From: Burkholderia sp052045245
Lineage (GTDB): Bacteria > Pseudomonadota > Gammaproteobacteria > Burkholderiales > Burkholderiaceae
DNA length: 64,000 nucleotides
Assembly (NCBI RefSeq): GCF_052045245.1
Contig: NZ_JBQEON010000008.1
Coordinates: forward strand, 123,923-187,922
Direction of reading: 5' to 3'
Position numbers and translations under genes: made by a program. Of the stretch, positions 1 through 9,258 are shown piece by piece (the first letter of the stretch is position 1; every line of letters starts with the position of its first letter). The notes beneath the pieces were generated by a model. The model saw only the letters and a list, made by a program, of their open reading frames with translations. It searched no databases and was not told the DNA's origin.

Positions 1-1075
1 CCGCGATCTTCGCCGAGCTGTCGTTGATCTCGCCCATCGTGCCGACCACCTGGCCGACCACCGTATTGCCCTTGTTTGCAATCTCCGACGCATTCGCGGC
101 CAGCGAGCTTGCCTGGCGCGCATTGTCCGCGTTCTGCTTCACGGTGCCGGTCAGTTGCTCCATGCTCGACGCGGTTTCCTGCAGCGCCGACGCCTGTTCT
201 TCCGTGCGCGACGACAGGTCGATGTTGCCGGCCGCGATCTGCCGCGCCGCGATCGCGATCGACTCGCTGCCGCCGCGCACCGTGCGCACCGTGTCGACGA
301 GCCCGCGCCGCATCTTCGCGAGACCGTCGAGCAACTGGCCCATTTCGTCGCGCCGATGCACGACGATCGCGCGGCGCAGGTCACCCGCGGCGATCGCGTC
401 GAAATGCGCGAGCGCGTCCGCGAGCGGACGGCCGATCGCCCGGCTGAGCGTCAGCCACGACAGTGCCGCGGCGACCAGACCGGCCGCCAGCACGACGATC
501 GACACCATCCGCAGCGTGCCGTACATCGATTCCGCCTGGCTGAAGCTCGCCTGCGCGTCGGTGAACTGGAAATTGCGCAGCGCTTCGCTCGCGATCGCGA
601 GGTCGTTGTACAGCACCTGGAGTTGCTTGGCACCGTCGCCGATCCGGTCGTGGTCGCCGGTCGCGACAACGCTCGCGAACGCGTCGCAACTGCGCTGCAT
701 CGCCTGCCGCTTCGCGGCGACGTCCTGCGCGAGCCGGTCTTCCTCCGCGCCGCGCGGCAGCGCGAGGTACTTTTGCCACCACGCGTCGGACTGCGTGCGC
801 ATCGTACGGCTGCGCTCCATCGCGCCGGTGGAGTCGGGCGTGCCGGCCAGCAGCGCGGCGCGATCGAGCGCCAGGCGCTCGCGTGCCGCGTACATCTCCG
901 CCATGGCCACGTCGACCGCGCTCGGCATCTGGTTCGTGAAAATATCGCGCGTCGAATCGTTCGAGCGCGTCATGCCGTACACGCCGAGTACGCCGATCAC
1001 CCCCAGCAGCACCGCGAGAAACGCCATCGTCAAACCGATGCGCGCACGTATGGTCAGGTTTCCGATCACCATCAT
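1..1075 (-). CDS. Methyl-accepting chemotaxis protein, 5' part (runs off left edge)
   Basis: The first ~358 residues of an inner-membrane chemoreceptor; the 3' end lies outside the window. Visible in order: a short cytoplasmic N-terminus, TM1 at about residues 12-33, a ~150-residue periplasmic four-helix-type sensor region, TM2 at about 188-207, a HAMP linker, then the start of the methyl-accepting signalling domain (SIAIAARQIAAGNIDLSSRT followed by the typical EEQASALQETASSMEQL stretch). Known role of the family: ligand or redox signals are passed to CheA/CheW to control flagellar switching; the ligand here cannot be read from sequence. Two adjacent ATGs (1075 and 1072) follow an AGGAAG ribosome site; 1072 has the better spacing. 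The upstream 200 bases are A/T-rich and probably hold the promoter. Confidence 0.93.
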   Translation of the reverse strand, partial: MMVIGNLTIRARIGLTMAFLAVLLGVIGVLGVYGMTRSNDSTRDIFTNQMPSAVDVAMAEMYAARERLALDRAALLAGTPDSTGAMERSRTMRTQSDAWWQKYLALPRGAEEDRLAQDVAAKRQAMQRSCDAFASVVATGDHDRIGDGAKQLQVLYNDLAIASEALRNFQFTDAQASFSQAESMYGTLRMVSIVVLAAGLVAAALSWLTLSRAIGRPLADALAHFDAIAAGDLRRAIVVHRRDEMGQLLDGLAKMRRGLVDTVRTVRGGSESIAIAARQIAAGNIDLSSRTEEQASALQETASSMEQLTGTVKQNADNARQASSLAANASEIANKGNTVVGQVVGTMGEINDSSAKIA

Positions 1076-1350
1076 TCTTCCTGTGTTGCGTCGTCATGGG
1101 CGGGCGAGGCCCGTTTTCCGAAACAATGTTTCGCTCCGATGCATTTACGACCGTCACGCGCTCAACTTGATGGTATTGATGTCAATATTTTCATCAATCC
1201 ATTAATTCATTACAGATTACTGAATGATGGGGACGAAACGCGACAGGTCCGCGCCGCGAGAAGGCAGCGCAGACGTCGAATTCGGATAATCAGGAAGGGA
1301 TGGCCGGCCGCCGGCGCTTGCCGGCACCGGCCGTGACGAACGGTCAGGCC

Positions 1351-2280
1351 CTATTCGGCCAGTTCGGCGAGGGTGGGGATCGACGGCTGCGCGCCGGCGC
1401 GCGTGACCGATAGTGCCGCCGCGCGTTGCGCGAAGCGGATCGCGGTGGGGGTGTCCACGCCGGCCGCGAGCCGCGCCGCGAAACCGCCGATGAAGGTATC
1501 GCCGGCCGCCGTGGTGTCGACGGCCTGCACGACGGGCGCCGGATAGTGGCGCGCCGCCCCGTCGGCCGTCAGCGCGAGCACGCCGCGCGCGCCCAGCGTG
1601 ATCAGCACGTTACGCGCGCCGGCCGCCTGCAGCGCACGCGCCGCCCGCTCCGCCTCGGCCGGATCGCGCACCGGCAGCCCGGTGAGCGCGGCCGCCTCGA
1701 CTTCGTTCGGAATCAGGTAATCGACCAGCGGCAGCCAGCCGTCCGGCAGCGGCGCGACCGCCGGCGCCGGATTGAGCATCACGGTGCGCCCCAGCCGGCG
1801 CCCGGCCGACAGCGCCGCGAACACCGCGTCCGGCGGCGTCTCGAGCTGGCAGATCAGCACGTCGGTCGCGGCGAGCGCTGCCTCGTGCCGCGCCACCGTC
1901 CCGGTCGTGACTTCGCCGTTGCCGCCCGCGACGATCACGATCGTGTTCTGGCTCGCATCGTCGACGACGATCAGCGCGACGCCCGTCGACGCCACCGCGC
2001 TCGTCGCGAGCCCCGCGCAGTCGATCCCCTCGGCTTCGAGGCCGGCCCGCAGCGCCGTGCCGTGCGCATCCGCGCCGACGCAGCCGATCATCGCGACCTG
2101 CGCGCCGAGCCGCGCGGCCGCGACGGCCTGGTTGCCGCCCTTGCCGCCGGCGGCCTGCGCGTACGCGTGGCCGGCGAGCGTTTCGCCCGGCATCGGCAGC
2201 CGCGGCGCCCGCACGACGAGATCCATGTTGAGACTGCCGACCACCGTCACGCGGCCGGCGCCTGCTGCGCGCGCCGTCAT
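1351..2280 (-). CDS. rbsK: Ribokinase (PfkB family)
   Basis: 309-residue PfkB-family sugar kinase that phosphorylates ribose to ribose 5-phosphate in the cytoplasm. The N-terminal signature GGKGGNQAVAAARLG (about 45-59) and the C-terminal anion-hole signature DTTAAGDTFIGG (255-266, catalytic base Asp261) are both intact, as is the NPAP segment near 170. Its ATG overlaps the stop of the LacI-type regulator gene (ATGA), so the two are translationally coupled. It is the last gene of the sugar operon that starts at 7069. Ribose is the likeliest substrate from RbsK-type motifs plus context, but a related pentose cannot be excluded. A GC-rich imperfect hairpin at about 1300-1335 may end the operon. 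Confidence 0.93.
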   Translation of the reverse strand: MTARAAGAGRVTVVGSLNMDLVVRAPRLPMPGETLAGHAYAQAAGGKGGNQAVAAARLGAQVAMIGCVGADAHGTALRAGLEAEGIDCAGLATSAVASTGVALIVVDDASQNTIVIVAGGNGEVTTGTVARHEAALAATDVLICQLETPPDAVFAALSAGRRLGRTVMLNPAPAVAPLPDGWLPLVDYLIPNEVEAAALTGLPVRDPAEAERAARALQAAGARNVLITLGARGVLALTADGAARHYPAPVVQAVDTTAAGDTFIGGFAARLAAGVDTPTAIRFAQRAAALSVTRAGAQPSIPTLAELAE

Positions 2281-3308
2281 GCGCGACCGCCGGGCGCGGC
2301 CGGTTCGCGGTAGACCGCCGTCGATTCGCGCAGCACGAGGCGCGGCGACACGACGCGGCGCCGGCTCGGCGCGGCCGTCGACCCGCCACCGATCCGCTCG
2401 ATCAGCGTCTGCGCGGCCATTTCGCCGAGCGCGCGCACCGACTGGCCGACCGTCGACAGCGCCGGATACGTGTAGCGGGAAAATTCGATGTCGTCGAAGC
2501 CGATGATCGAGCAATCGTCCGGCACGCGCATTCCGCGCTCGGCCGCCGCGCGCAGCGCGCCGACGCCCATCAGGTCGTTGCCCGCGAAAATCGCGCTCGG
2601 GTGCACCGACTCGAACAGCCGCGATGCCGCGTGATAGCCGCCGAGGCACGAGAAATCGCTTTCCGCGATCGCGCCCGGCACGATGTCGATCCCGCGCTCG
2701 GCCATCGCGCGGATGAAGCCGTGCACGCGCATCGCACTGACGGCCGTGTCGGTCGGCCCGGTGATGCAGCCGATCTTCGCGTGCCCGAGTTCGAGCAGGT
2801 GACGCGTCGCCAGGTACGCGCCGCGTTCGTGGTCGATCTGCACGAGGTCGGCCGCGAGTCCCTCGATGTTGCGGTCGACGACGACGAGCGGTGCGTGCGC
2901 GTCGGCGAGCGTTTGCGCGAGCACCGCGTCCTCGCCGGCCGACGCGACGATCAGCCCGTCGATGCGCTTTTCCTGCAGCACGCGCAGATAGTTGCGCTGC
3001 TTCACGGGATCGTCGTCCGAGTTGCAGAAGAACACGCAATAGCCGTTGGCCGCGCATTGGTCCTCGATGCCGCGTGCAAGCTCCGCGAAGTACGGATTCG
3101 TGCTGTTCGGCACGACGAGGCCGATGGTTGCCGTCGAGCGCGCCTTCAGCGAGCGCGCCACGGCCGACGGCACGTAGTTCAGCTCGCGGATTGCGCCCTC
3201 GACCTTCGCACGCACATCCGCGGACACCGGCCGCGAATTGTTCACCACGTGCGAGACGGTCGTAAACGACACGCCCGCCATGGCCGCCACATCCTTGATC
3301 GTCGCCAT
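2277..3308 (-). CDS. rbsR: LacI-family regulator of the sugar operon (RbsR-like)
   Basis: 343-residue LacI/GalR repressor. Residues 1-25 form the LacI helix-turn-helix (MATIKDVAAMAGVSFTTVSH) followed by the hinge helix with YVPSAVARSLK, and residues 60-330 form a periplasmic-binding-protein-like effector domain (GLVVPNSTNPYFAELARGIE). Encoded within the operon between permease and kinase, so probably autoregulatory. The perfect LacI-type palindrome at 7133-7144 ahead of the first operon gene is its expected operator. The rbsR name rests on context; the effector (ribose or ribose phosphate) is inferred. Confidence 0.9.
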   Translation of the reverse strand: MATIKDVAAMAGVSFTTVSHVVNNSRPVSADVRAKVEGAIRELNYVPSAVARSLKARSTATIGLVVPNSTNPYFAELARGIEDQCAANGYCVFFCNSDDDPVKQRNYLRVLQEKRIDGLIVASAGEDAVLAQTLADAHAPLVVVDRNIEGLAADLVQIDHERGAYLATRHLLELGHAKIGCITGPTDTAVSAMRVHGFIRAMAERGIDIVPGAIAESDFSCLGGYHAASRLFESVHPSAIFAGNDLMGVGALRAAAERGMRVPDDCSIIGFDDIEFSRYTYPALSTVGQSVRALGEMAAQTLIERIGGGSTAAPSRRRVVSPRLVLRESTAVYREPAAPGGRA

Positions 3309-3343
3309 TTCCCGTTTCTCTCTGGTCTGCTTTCTGTGTAGTT

Positions 3344-4363
3344 CTACCGGGCGCGCGCGCGCCGGCTGCGATACGTGTCGAGCACGACTGCCACCACGAT
3401 CACTGCCCCGGTGATGATCCGTTTGGTCGGTTCGTTCGCGCCGATTTGCGCCAGCCCCGCGGCCAGCACGGAGATGATCAATACGCCGAAGAACGTGCTG
3501 ATCACCGAGCCGCGCCCGCCCATCAGGCTCGTGCCGCCGATCACGACGGCCGCGATCACCTGCAGTTCGAGGCCCACGCCCGCGTTCGGATCGGCGGCCT
3601 CGAGCCGCGAAATCTGGAACAGCGACGCGAGCCCCGCGAGCGCGCCCATCAGGGCGAATACGAGGATTTTATACGGCCGCGGGTTAACCCCGGCAAGCCG
3701 CACCGCCTCCTCGTTCGTGCCGATCCCGACGAGATAACGCCCGAACACGGTACGCGTCAGCACGAACTGTGCCGCGATCATCACCGCGACCGCGATCAGG
3801 AACGCCGGCGAGATGCCGAGCGCGATCGGGTTCGACAGGAAATCGAACGCGTCGCCGATGTAGGCCGTGCGCGAATTCGTCAGCTGGTACGCGACGCCGC
3901 GCGCGGCCTCGAGCACGCCGAGCGACACGATGAACGACGGAATCCGCCAGCCGACCGTGATCGCGCCCGTCAGCGAGCCGGTCACGGTCGCGACCGCGAT
4001 CCCGATCAGCGCGGCCGGCAGCGGGCCCCACTGCCATTTCAGCGCGGCCACGCTGACCATCGACGCGGCCAGCGCGAGCACCGAGCCGACCGACAGGTCG
4101 ATCCCGGCGATGATCAGCACGAAGGTCATCCCGACCGACATCACGACGAGATCGGGAATCTGGTTCGCGATCGTACTGAATGTATCGTAGGTCAGGAAAT
4201 GCGAGCTCAGCGTCGAGAACAGCGCGATCATCGCGGCGAGCGCGCCGGCGAGCCCGAGATAGTTCGACACGCCGAGCCGCGTGCCGGACAGCGTGCGCGC
4301 GCGGCGCCCCGTTACGGTCTGCTGCGCGCCTGCGTCGCTCGGGGATACGGGAGGCTGGGTCAT
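3344..4363 (-). CDS. rbsC: Sugar ABC transporter permease (RbsC/AraH type)
   Basis: 339-residue inner-membrane permease of the BPD_transp_2 family with a soluble N-terminal ~30 residues and about ten hydrophobic segments. The conserved IDLSVGSVLALAA motif after TM3 and the GGTSLMGGRGSV loop near residue 270 are typical of ribose/xylose/galactose permeases. It would form the translocation channel with the ATPase encoded immediately upstream: the two genes overlap by ATGA at 4360-4363. A 35-base gap separates it from the downstream regulator gene, so all are one transcription unit. Confidence 0.93.
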   Translation of the reverse strand: MTQPPVSPSDAGAQQTVTGRRARTLSGTRLGVSNYLGLAGALAAMIALFSTLSSHFLTYDTFSTIANQIPDLVVMSVGMTFVLIIAGIDLSVGSVLALAASMVSVAALKWQWGPLPAALIGIAVATVTGSLTGAITVGWRIPSFIVSLGVLEAARGVAYQLTNSRTAYIGDAFDFLSNPIALGISPAFLIAVAVMIAAQFVLTRTVFGRYLVGIGTNEEAVRLAGVNPRPYKILVFALMGALAGLASLFQISRLEAADPNAGVGLELQVIAAVVIGGTSLMGGRGSVISTFFGVLIISVLAAGLAQIGANEPTKRIITGAVIVVAVVLDTYRSRRARAR

Positions 4364-5973
4364 GACTGTCGTCCTGTCGTCGAGGTGCCGGAAGCCGCGC
4401 GCGGCGCCGCTCCCGCATCCGGATGCCGCGCGCCTTGCGGCAGCGCTTCGCGGCCGAAGCCGGCAAACGCCGCGGCCAGCAGCGCATCCTGGGTCCAGTT
4501 GCCGCGTTCGAACACGGCGGTCATGCGGCCGGCCGACATCACGCCGATCCGGTCGCAGATCAGCATCAGCTCGCGCAGGTCGCTCGAGACGACCACCAGC
4601 GCACGGCCTTCGCGCGCGAGCGCGCCCATCAGCGTATAGATCTCGAACTTGGCGCCGACGTCGATCCCGCGAGTCGGCTCGTCGAACAGCAGCACGCCCA
4701 TGTCGCGCGCGAGCCAGCGGCCGATCACGACCTTCTGCTGGTTGCCGCCCGACAGTTCGCCCGCCGCCTGCGCGGCGCCGTGCGTGCGGATCCGCAACGC
4801 GTCGATCTGCTGCTCGGCGAGCGCCGTCTCGCGCGTCGTGTCGACGATGCCGCCGCGCGCGAGCCGGTCGAGCTGGCCAAGCGACACGTTCGACGTGACC
4901 GATTGCGACAGCAGCAACCCTTCGCCCTTGCGGTCCTCGGTGATCAGCGCGATGCCGTGCTTCACCGCGTCGACGGGCGAGCCGATGCGCGCCGGCTTCA
5001 GCGGATCGCCGACCGCGATCATCCCGGCATCCGGCGTGTCCGCGCCGTAGATCAGCCGCAGCAATTCGGTGCGCCCCGCGCCGATCAGCCCCGAGATGCC
5101 GAAGATTTCGCCCGAGCGGACCTCCAGCGACACGTCCTGCACGGCCGTGCCGCGCGTCATGCCCGACACGACGAGCCGCGGCGCGCCGATCCGGCGCGCG
5201 CCGAGATCGATGTGCTCGCCGATCTCGCGCCCGACCATCAGCGTGACGAGGCCGTCGGACGTCGTCGCGGCCATGTCGCCGACGTGCACGAGCCGGCCGT
5301 CGCGCAGCACCGCGACGCGCTCGGCGACGCGCGCGAGTTCCTCGAGCCGGTGCGAGATGTAGACGATCGCCACGCCGCGCGCCTTCAGCCGGTCGATCTG
5401 CTCGAACAGCAGCTCGACCTCGCGCGCGGTCAGCATCGCGGTCGGTTCGTCGAGGATCAGCACGCGGCAGTCGCCGATCAGGTTGCGCGCGATCTCGACC
5501 ATCTGCTGATGGCCGATGCCGAGCGCGCCGACCGGCGTATCGGGATCGATCGCATCGAGCCCGACCTGCGCCATCGCCGCGCGCGCGTCCTCGCGCAGCC
5601 GCGCGCGATCGATGATGCCGAAGCGGCGCGGCAAACGGTTCAGAAACAGGTTTTCGGCAACCGTCAGCGTCGGCAGCAGGTTCAGCTCCTGCATCACCAT
5701 GCGCACGCCGAGCGCTTCGGCCTGCGTGCGGCTCGCCGGCGCATACGCGTGGCCGCCGAGCTGCATCGTGCCGGCCGTCGGATCGACGAGCCCGCCGATG
5801 ATCTTCGACAGCGTGCTCTTGCCCGCGCCGTTCTCGCCCGTGAGCGCGAGCGCTTCACCCGGCGCGAGCGTCAGCGTGACGTCGGCGAGCACCGGTTCGG
5901 CGTAGGTCTTGCCGACGCCGGAGACGGACAGCACGGGAACGGCTGAACGGGAGGGTTGGAAGGTCGGTTCCAT
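4360..5973 (-). CDS. rbsA: Sugar ABC transporter, tandem ATP-binding protein (RbsA type)
   Basis: 537-residue double-domain ATPase that energises sugar uptake. First domain: Walker A GENGAGKS at 46-53, signature LGIGHQQMVEIAR near 151-163, Walker B VLILDEP at 171-177. Second domain: the degenerate P-loop GLIGAGRTELLR typical of this subfamily, then LSGGNQQKVVIGRWLA and LLFDEPTRGID. The ATG at 5973 is chosen because AGGAT lies five bases upstream; a GTG at 6024 in frame has no ribosome site. The stop overlaps the permease start. The C-terminal ~35 residues are Ala/Pro-rich and beyond the conserved core. Confidence 0.93.
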   Translation of the reverse strand: MEPTFQPSRSAVPVLSVSGVGKTYAEPVLADVTLTLAPGEALALTGENGAGKSTLSKIIGGLVDPTAGTMQLGGHAYAPASRTQAEALGVRMVMQELNLLPTLTVAENLFLNRLPRRFGIIDRARLREDARAAMAQVGLDAIDPDTPVGALGIGHQQMVEIARNLIGDCRVLILDEPTAMLTAREVELLFEQIDRLKARGVAIVYISHRLEELARVAERVAVLRDGRLVHVGDMAATTSDGLVTLMVGREIGEHIDLGARRIGAPRLVVSGMTRGTAVQDVSLEVRSGEIFGISGLIGAGRTELLRLIYGADTPDAGMIAVGDPLKPARIGSPVDAVKHGIALITEDRKGEGLLLSQSVTSNVSLGQLDRLARGGIVDTTRETALAEQQIDALRIRTHGAAQAAGELSGGNQQKVVIGRWLARDMGVLLFDEPTRGIDVGAKFEIYTLMGALAREGRALVVVSSDLRELMLICDRIGVMSAGRMTAVFERGNWTQDALLAAAFAGFGREALPQGARHPDAGAAPRAASGTSTTGRQS

Positions 5974-6118
5974 CGCGATCCTGATTGCGGCCGCGCGCAC
6001 GCGGCGCGCGGGTATGACGCTCACAAGTGCATTCGCATGCAGTGGCCGTGATCGCGCTCACCCCGTATAACGGCCACCGGACTGGATTCTTGAGGCCGGC
6101 GGCCGTGACGGCGCGGCG

Positions 6119-7069
6119 TTACTTCGTCACGAGATCCACCGGCGTCTCGACCACGCCGGACATGTCGGCCTGCTTGCGGTGCTCGGCGATCGCCTTGAGC
6201 GCCGTGTCGATGCCGAACACGGCCTGCTTCGCCGCGTATTGATCGGCGGTCGCGAGCACGCGGCCGTCCTTCAGCATCGGCTTGATCGCGTTGATGTTGT
6301 CGTAGCCGACCACGAACACCTTGCCCTGCTTGCCCGCCGCGCGGATGGCCGACACCGCGCCGATCGCCATGTTGTCGTTGCCGCACAGCAGCGCGCGCAG
6401 GTTCGGGTATTCGTTGAGCATCGCGGACGCGACCGCGTTGCCCTTGTCGATCTCCCATTCGCCCGACTGTACCGACACGACCTTCATCCCGCCCGCCTTC
6501 ATCGCGTCCTGGAAGCCGGCCGTGCGCTGCTGCGCGTTGGTGGTCGTCGACACGCCTTCGATGATGCCGACCTGGTCGCCCGCCTTCAGCCGCTTCGCGA
6601 GGTAGTCGCCGATCTTGCGCGCGCCCTTGCGGTTGTCGGGGCCGACGAACGGCACGTTCAGGTTCTTCGATTTCAGCACGTCGGGATCGAGCCGGTTGTC
6701 GATGTTCACGACGATGATGCCCGCGTCGACCGCCTTCTTCACCACCGGCACGAGCGCCTTCGAATCAGCCGGCGCGAGCACGATCGCATCGACCTTCGAC
6801 ACGATCATCTGCTCGACGATGCGGATCTGGTTCGCGGTGTCGGTCTCGTCCTTGATGCCGTTCGTGATCAGGTCGAACTGGCTGGCGTTGTGCTTCTGGT
6901 ATTCCTTCGCGCCGGTTTCCATCGTCAGGAAGAACTCGTTGGCGAGCGACTTCATCACGAGCGCGACCTTCGGCTTGGCCGCCGATTGCGCGTGAACGAC
7001 CGGTGCGGCAACAACCGCGACGGCGGCAAGCGCGGCGGTCAGGAAGCGACGGCGGAAAAGGACCTTCAT
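6119..7069 (-). CDS. rbsB: Sugar ABC transporter periplasmic binding protein (RbsB type)
   Basis: 316-residue periplasmic sugar-binding protein of the Peripla_BP_4 family. An N-terminal signal peptide (basic start, hydrophobic core LTAALAAVAVVAAPVVHA, AxA cleavage near residue 27) is followed by KVALVMKSLANEFFLTME, typical of ribose-binding proteins; later GNDNMAIGAVSAIRA and a C-terminal D-Q-Y segment contribute to the sugar pocket. The second ATG (7069) is chosen: AGGAG sits six bases upstream of it but directly abuts the ATG at 7075. First gene of the operon; the LacI palindrome lies 64 bases upstream. A 145-base gap follows before the ATPase gene. Confidence 0.93.
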   Translation of the reverse strand: MKVLFRRRFLTAALAAVAVVAAPVVHAQSAAKPKVALVMKSLANEFFLTMETGAKEYQKHNASQFDLITNGIKDETDTANQIRIVEQMIVSKVDAIVLAPADSKALVPVVKKAVDAGIIVVNIDNRLDPDVLKSKNLNVPFVGPDNRKGARKIGDYLAKRLKAGDQVGIIEGVSTTTNAQQRTAGFQDAMKAGGMKVVSVQSGEWEIDKGNAVASAMLNEYPNLRALLCGNDNMAIGAVSAIRAAGKQGKVFVVGYDNINAIKPMLKDGRVLATADQYAAKQAVFGIDTALKAIAEHRKQADMSGVVETPVDLVTK

Positions 7070-7392
7070 ACACATCTCCTGGCGACTGGCCCCAACGGGC
7101 CGGATGGTTGTTTGACTGTTGTTTTAATGTGAGCAAACGTTTGCGCCACACTACCCGGGCATTGGCCATCGATGCTGCTTGTCGGTACCACGGAATGGAA
7201 GCGAGGCAGACGGCCGACTGCCTGGCGCGTGCTGTCGTCGACGCGCCACCGCCGGCGGGAAGCCGGCGGAGCGAAAGCTATGCTGTACCGTTTCGGTTCG
7301 ACGCGCAACCCGTCTGATCAATAATTAAGGGTTTATTCGGAGCGTGCGGTTGCTCGTGGCGACGGCAGCGCAATGCGGCGTATTACGACGCG
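7070..7392. other. Intergenic region with rbs promoter/operator
   Basis: 323 bases between rbsB and the DUF805 gene. The first 75 bases carry the rbsB leader and LacI palindrome. The remainder has no convincing coding signal or hairpin. Confidence 0.5.
7133..7144. promoter_or_regulatory. LacI-type operator upstream of rbsB
   Basis: GCAAACGTTTGC is a perfect 12-base palindrome with the central CG and the AAACGTTT core of LacI/GalR-family operators. It lies 64 bases upstream of the binding-protein start and is the only such site seen in this cluster. The regulator encoded four genes downstream in the same operon is the expected ligand-responsive repressor; binding is inferred. Confidence 0.75.
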
Positions 7393-7779
7393 TCATGCCG
7401 GGTTCCGCGGCACCGCTTCGTCGCGATCGTCCGACGGCGGCGCGCCGAAGCGGTTCGCGTGCGGCGTGCCGGCGATGAAGCCGTTCATCACGAACAGCGC
7501 GATCGCGCCGACGATCGGCACGAAGATCAGCAGCATCCACCACCCCGACTTGTCGATGTCGTGCAGCCGCTTCACGCCGACCGCGATCGACGCCCACACC
7601 GAGACGACCGCGATCGCGAACAGCACGAGCATCGCCAGCAGCGGCAGATCGTCGCCCGACGAACCGCGCGAACCCGCATCGAAGATCGCGCTGAGCACGG
7701 CGTAGGCGACCGCGTAGATCCACCACGGCAAACGTCCGATCCGGCCTTCGAAGGAAAAGAGCAACCATTTCAGATTCAT
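7393..7779 (-). CDS. DUF805 inner-membrane protein
   Basis: 128-residue integral membrane protein of the DUF805 (YhaH-like) family. It opens with the family hallmark LLFSFEGRIGRLPWWIYAVA, followed by four hydrophobic helices, the VKRLHDIDKSGWW motif near residues 69-81 and a charged C-terminal tail. AAGAGG precedes the ATG at good spacing. The function of the family is not established. It is flanked by long non-coding stretches on both sides and appears monocistronic. Confidence 0.88.
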   Translation of the reverse strand: MNLKWLLFSFEGRIGRLPWWIYAVAYAVLSAIFDAGSRGSSGDDLPLLAMLVLFAIAVVSVWASIAVGVKRLHDIDKSGWWMLLIFVPIVGAIALFVMNGFIAGTPHANRFGAPPSDDRDEAVPRNPA

Positions 7780-8251
7780 TGAGTGCCTCTTGGTCGTAGG
7801 GGATGCCTGGGCGCGTCGTGATGGTGAATATGGCGTGACCGGTTTTTTTCCGATCCGGCTCGTCCGTCGAACTCGCTTCGGGTCTTGTACTTGCCGCTTT
7901 CATTCGACACGGTGCGATGCGCCGCGCACCGCTGAACGCCCAAGCAGCCTGCCCGGCACCGCCGATGCGGTTTGCCGCCCCGTGTTCCGGCGCATTAAAT
8001 CATATCTTCATGAAAATGGCCCGATCGACCGCGCTCGGGCCGACACACGCGAATGCGCCGTCTTGTCGTTCTGTTGATCGGCAAATGCGTGGCGGTCGCC
8101 GTTTTCGGCAAACCGGATCGTCGGCTACGACTTCGATCGAAGGCTCGACGCGCCGGCACGCGATGACGGCGGAACAAACCGGCGTCTTCGCGGCCGGATG
8201 CCATGTGTGCGGCGGCCGCCTGGCGCGCCCGCCGGAACGGCTGCTACCGCA
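7780..8251. other. Non-coding stretch
   Basis: 472 bases between DUF805 and cysB. Several short open frames exist on both strands, but none has a ribosome site plus coherent protein character. A small A/T-rich patch at about 7995-8015 is the only compositional feature. I see no terminator with a U-tract. Confidence 0.4.
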
Positions 8252-9178
8252 TCAGACCGCTTCGCGCAGCAGCCCCGCGATTTCCGCTTCGTTCAGCTGC
8301 GGCGCGAACATCTCGATCAGCCGATACGCATACGCGCGCAGGAACGCGCCCTTGCGCAACCCGACCCGCGTCGTGCTCGCCTCGAACAGGTGCTGCGTGT
8401 CGAGCGCGACGAGCCCCGTGTCGCGCTGCGGATCGAACGCCATCGCGGCGACGACGCCGATCCCCATCCCGAGTTCGACGTAGGTCTTGATCACGTCCGC
8501 GTCGATCGCGGTCAGCACGACGTCGGGCACGGCACCGGCCTGCGTGAACGCCTGGTCGATGTGCGAGCGGCCCGTGAAGTCCTGGTCGTACGTGATGATC
8601 GGGTACTCGGCGATTTCCTCGAGCGTCAGGTTCTCGCGGCCGACGAGCGGATGCCCCTTCGGCACGACCACCGTGTGGTGCCACGAATAGCACGGGAACG
8701 TGACGATGTCCGGATAGCGATCGAGCGCCTCGGTCGAGATGCCGAGATCGGCTTCGCCGTTCAGGATCATCTGCGCGATCTGCTGCGGGCTGCCCTGGCG
8801 CAGCGCGAGATGCACCTTCGGGAACACGTCGGTGAACTGGCGGATCACCTTCGGCAGCGCGTAGCGCGCCTGCGTGTGGGTCGTCGCGACGACGAGGTGG
8901 CCGCTGTCCTGGTCCGCGAACTGGCGCGCGACGCGGCGCAGGTTCTCGGCGTCGAGCAGCATCCGCTCGATCAGCTGGTGCACCGCCTTGCCCGGCTCCG
9001 TGAGCCCGGTGAGCCGCTTGCCGCGCCGGATGAAGATGTCGACGCCCAGTTCATCCTCGAGATCCTTGATCTGCTTCGACACGCCCGACTGCGACGTGTA
9101 CAGCACGTTCGCGACTTCCGTCAGGTTCATGTTCTGACGCACGGCTTCGCGCACGAAACGCAATTGCTGAAAATTCAT
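8252..9178 (-). CDS. cysB: CysB-type LysR regulator of sulfur assimilation
   Basis: 308-residue LysR-family activator. N-terminal winged HTH at about residues 1-60 (MNFQQLRFVREAVRQNMNLT, then SQSGVSKQIKDLEDELGVDI) and a C-terminal effector domain containing the ATTHTQARYALP strand characteristic of CysB/Cbl, which bind N-acetylserine or adenosine phosphosulfate. Last gene of the sulfate uptake operon, 80 bases after cysA. AGAGG lies upstream of the ATG. In the family it activates sulfate transport and reduction genes under sulfur limitation, so it probably controls its own operon. CysB versus Cbl/SsuR cannot be separated from sequence alone. Confidence 0.9.
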   Translation of the reverse strand: MNFQQLRFVREAVRQNMNLTEVANVLYTSQSGVSKQIKDLEDELGVDIFIRRGKRLTGLTEPGKAVHQLIERMLLDAENLRRVARQFADQDSGHLVVATTHTQARYALPKVIRQFTDVFPKVHLALRQGSPQQIAQMILNGEADLGISTEALDRYPDIVTFPCYSWHHTVVVPKGHPLVGRENLTLEEIAEYPIITYDQDFTGRSHIDQAFTQAGAVPDVVLTAIDADVIKTYVELGMGIGVVAAMAFDPQRDTGLVALDTQHLFEASTTRVGLRKGAFLRAYAYRLIEMFAPQLNEAEIAGLLREAV

Positions 9179-9258
9179 GGGTATGCCTCTTGGGCTGTCG
9201 TTGTTCGAATGTCGATTCGGGGCGGTATCCGCCCTCTTCTCTTGACCGGGTTCGGGCG

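Noticed and set aside
7917..8483. 188-codon plus-strand frame in the gap before cysB
   Set aside because: Mostly antisense to cysB; no ribosome site and low-complexity Arg/Ser translation.
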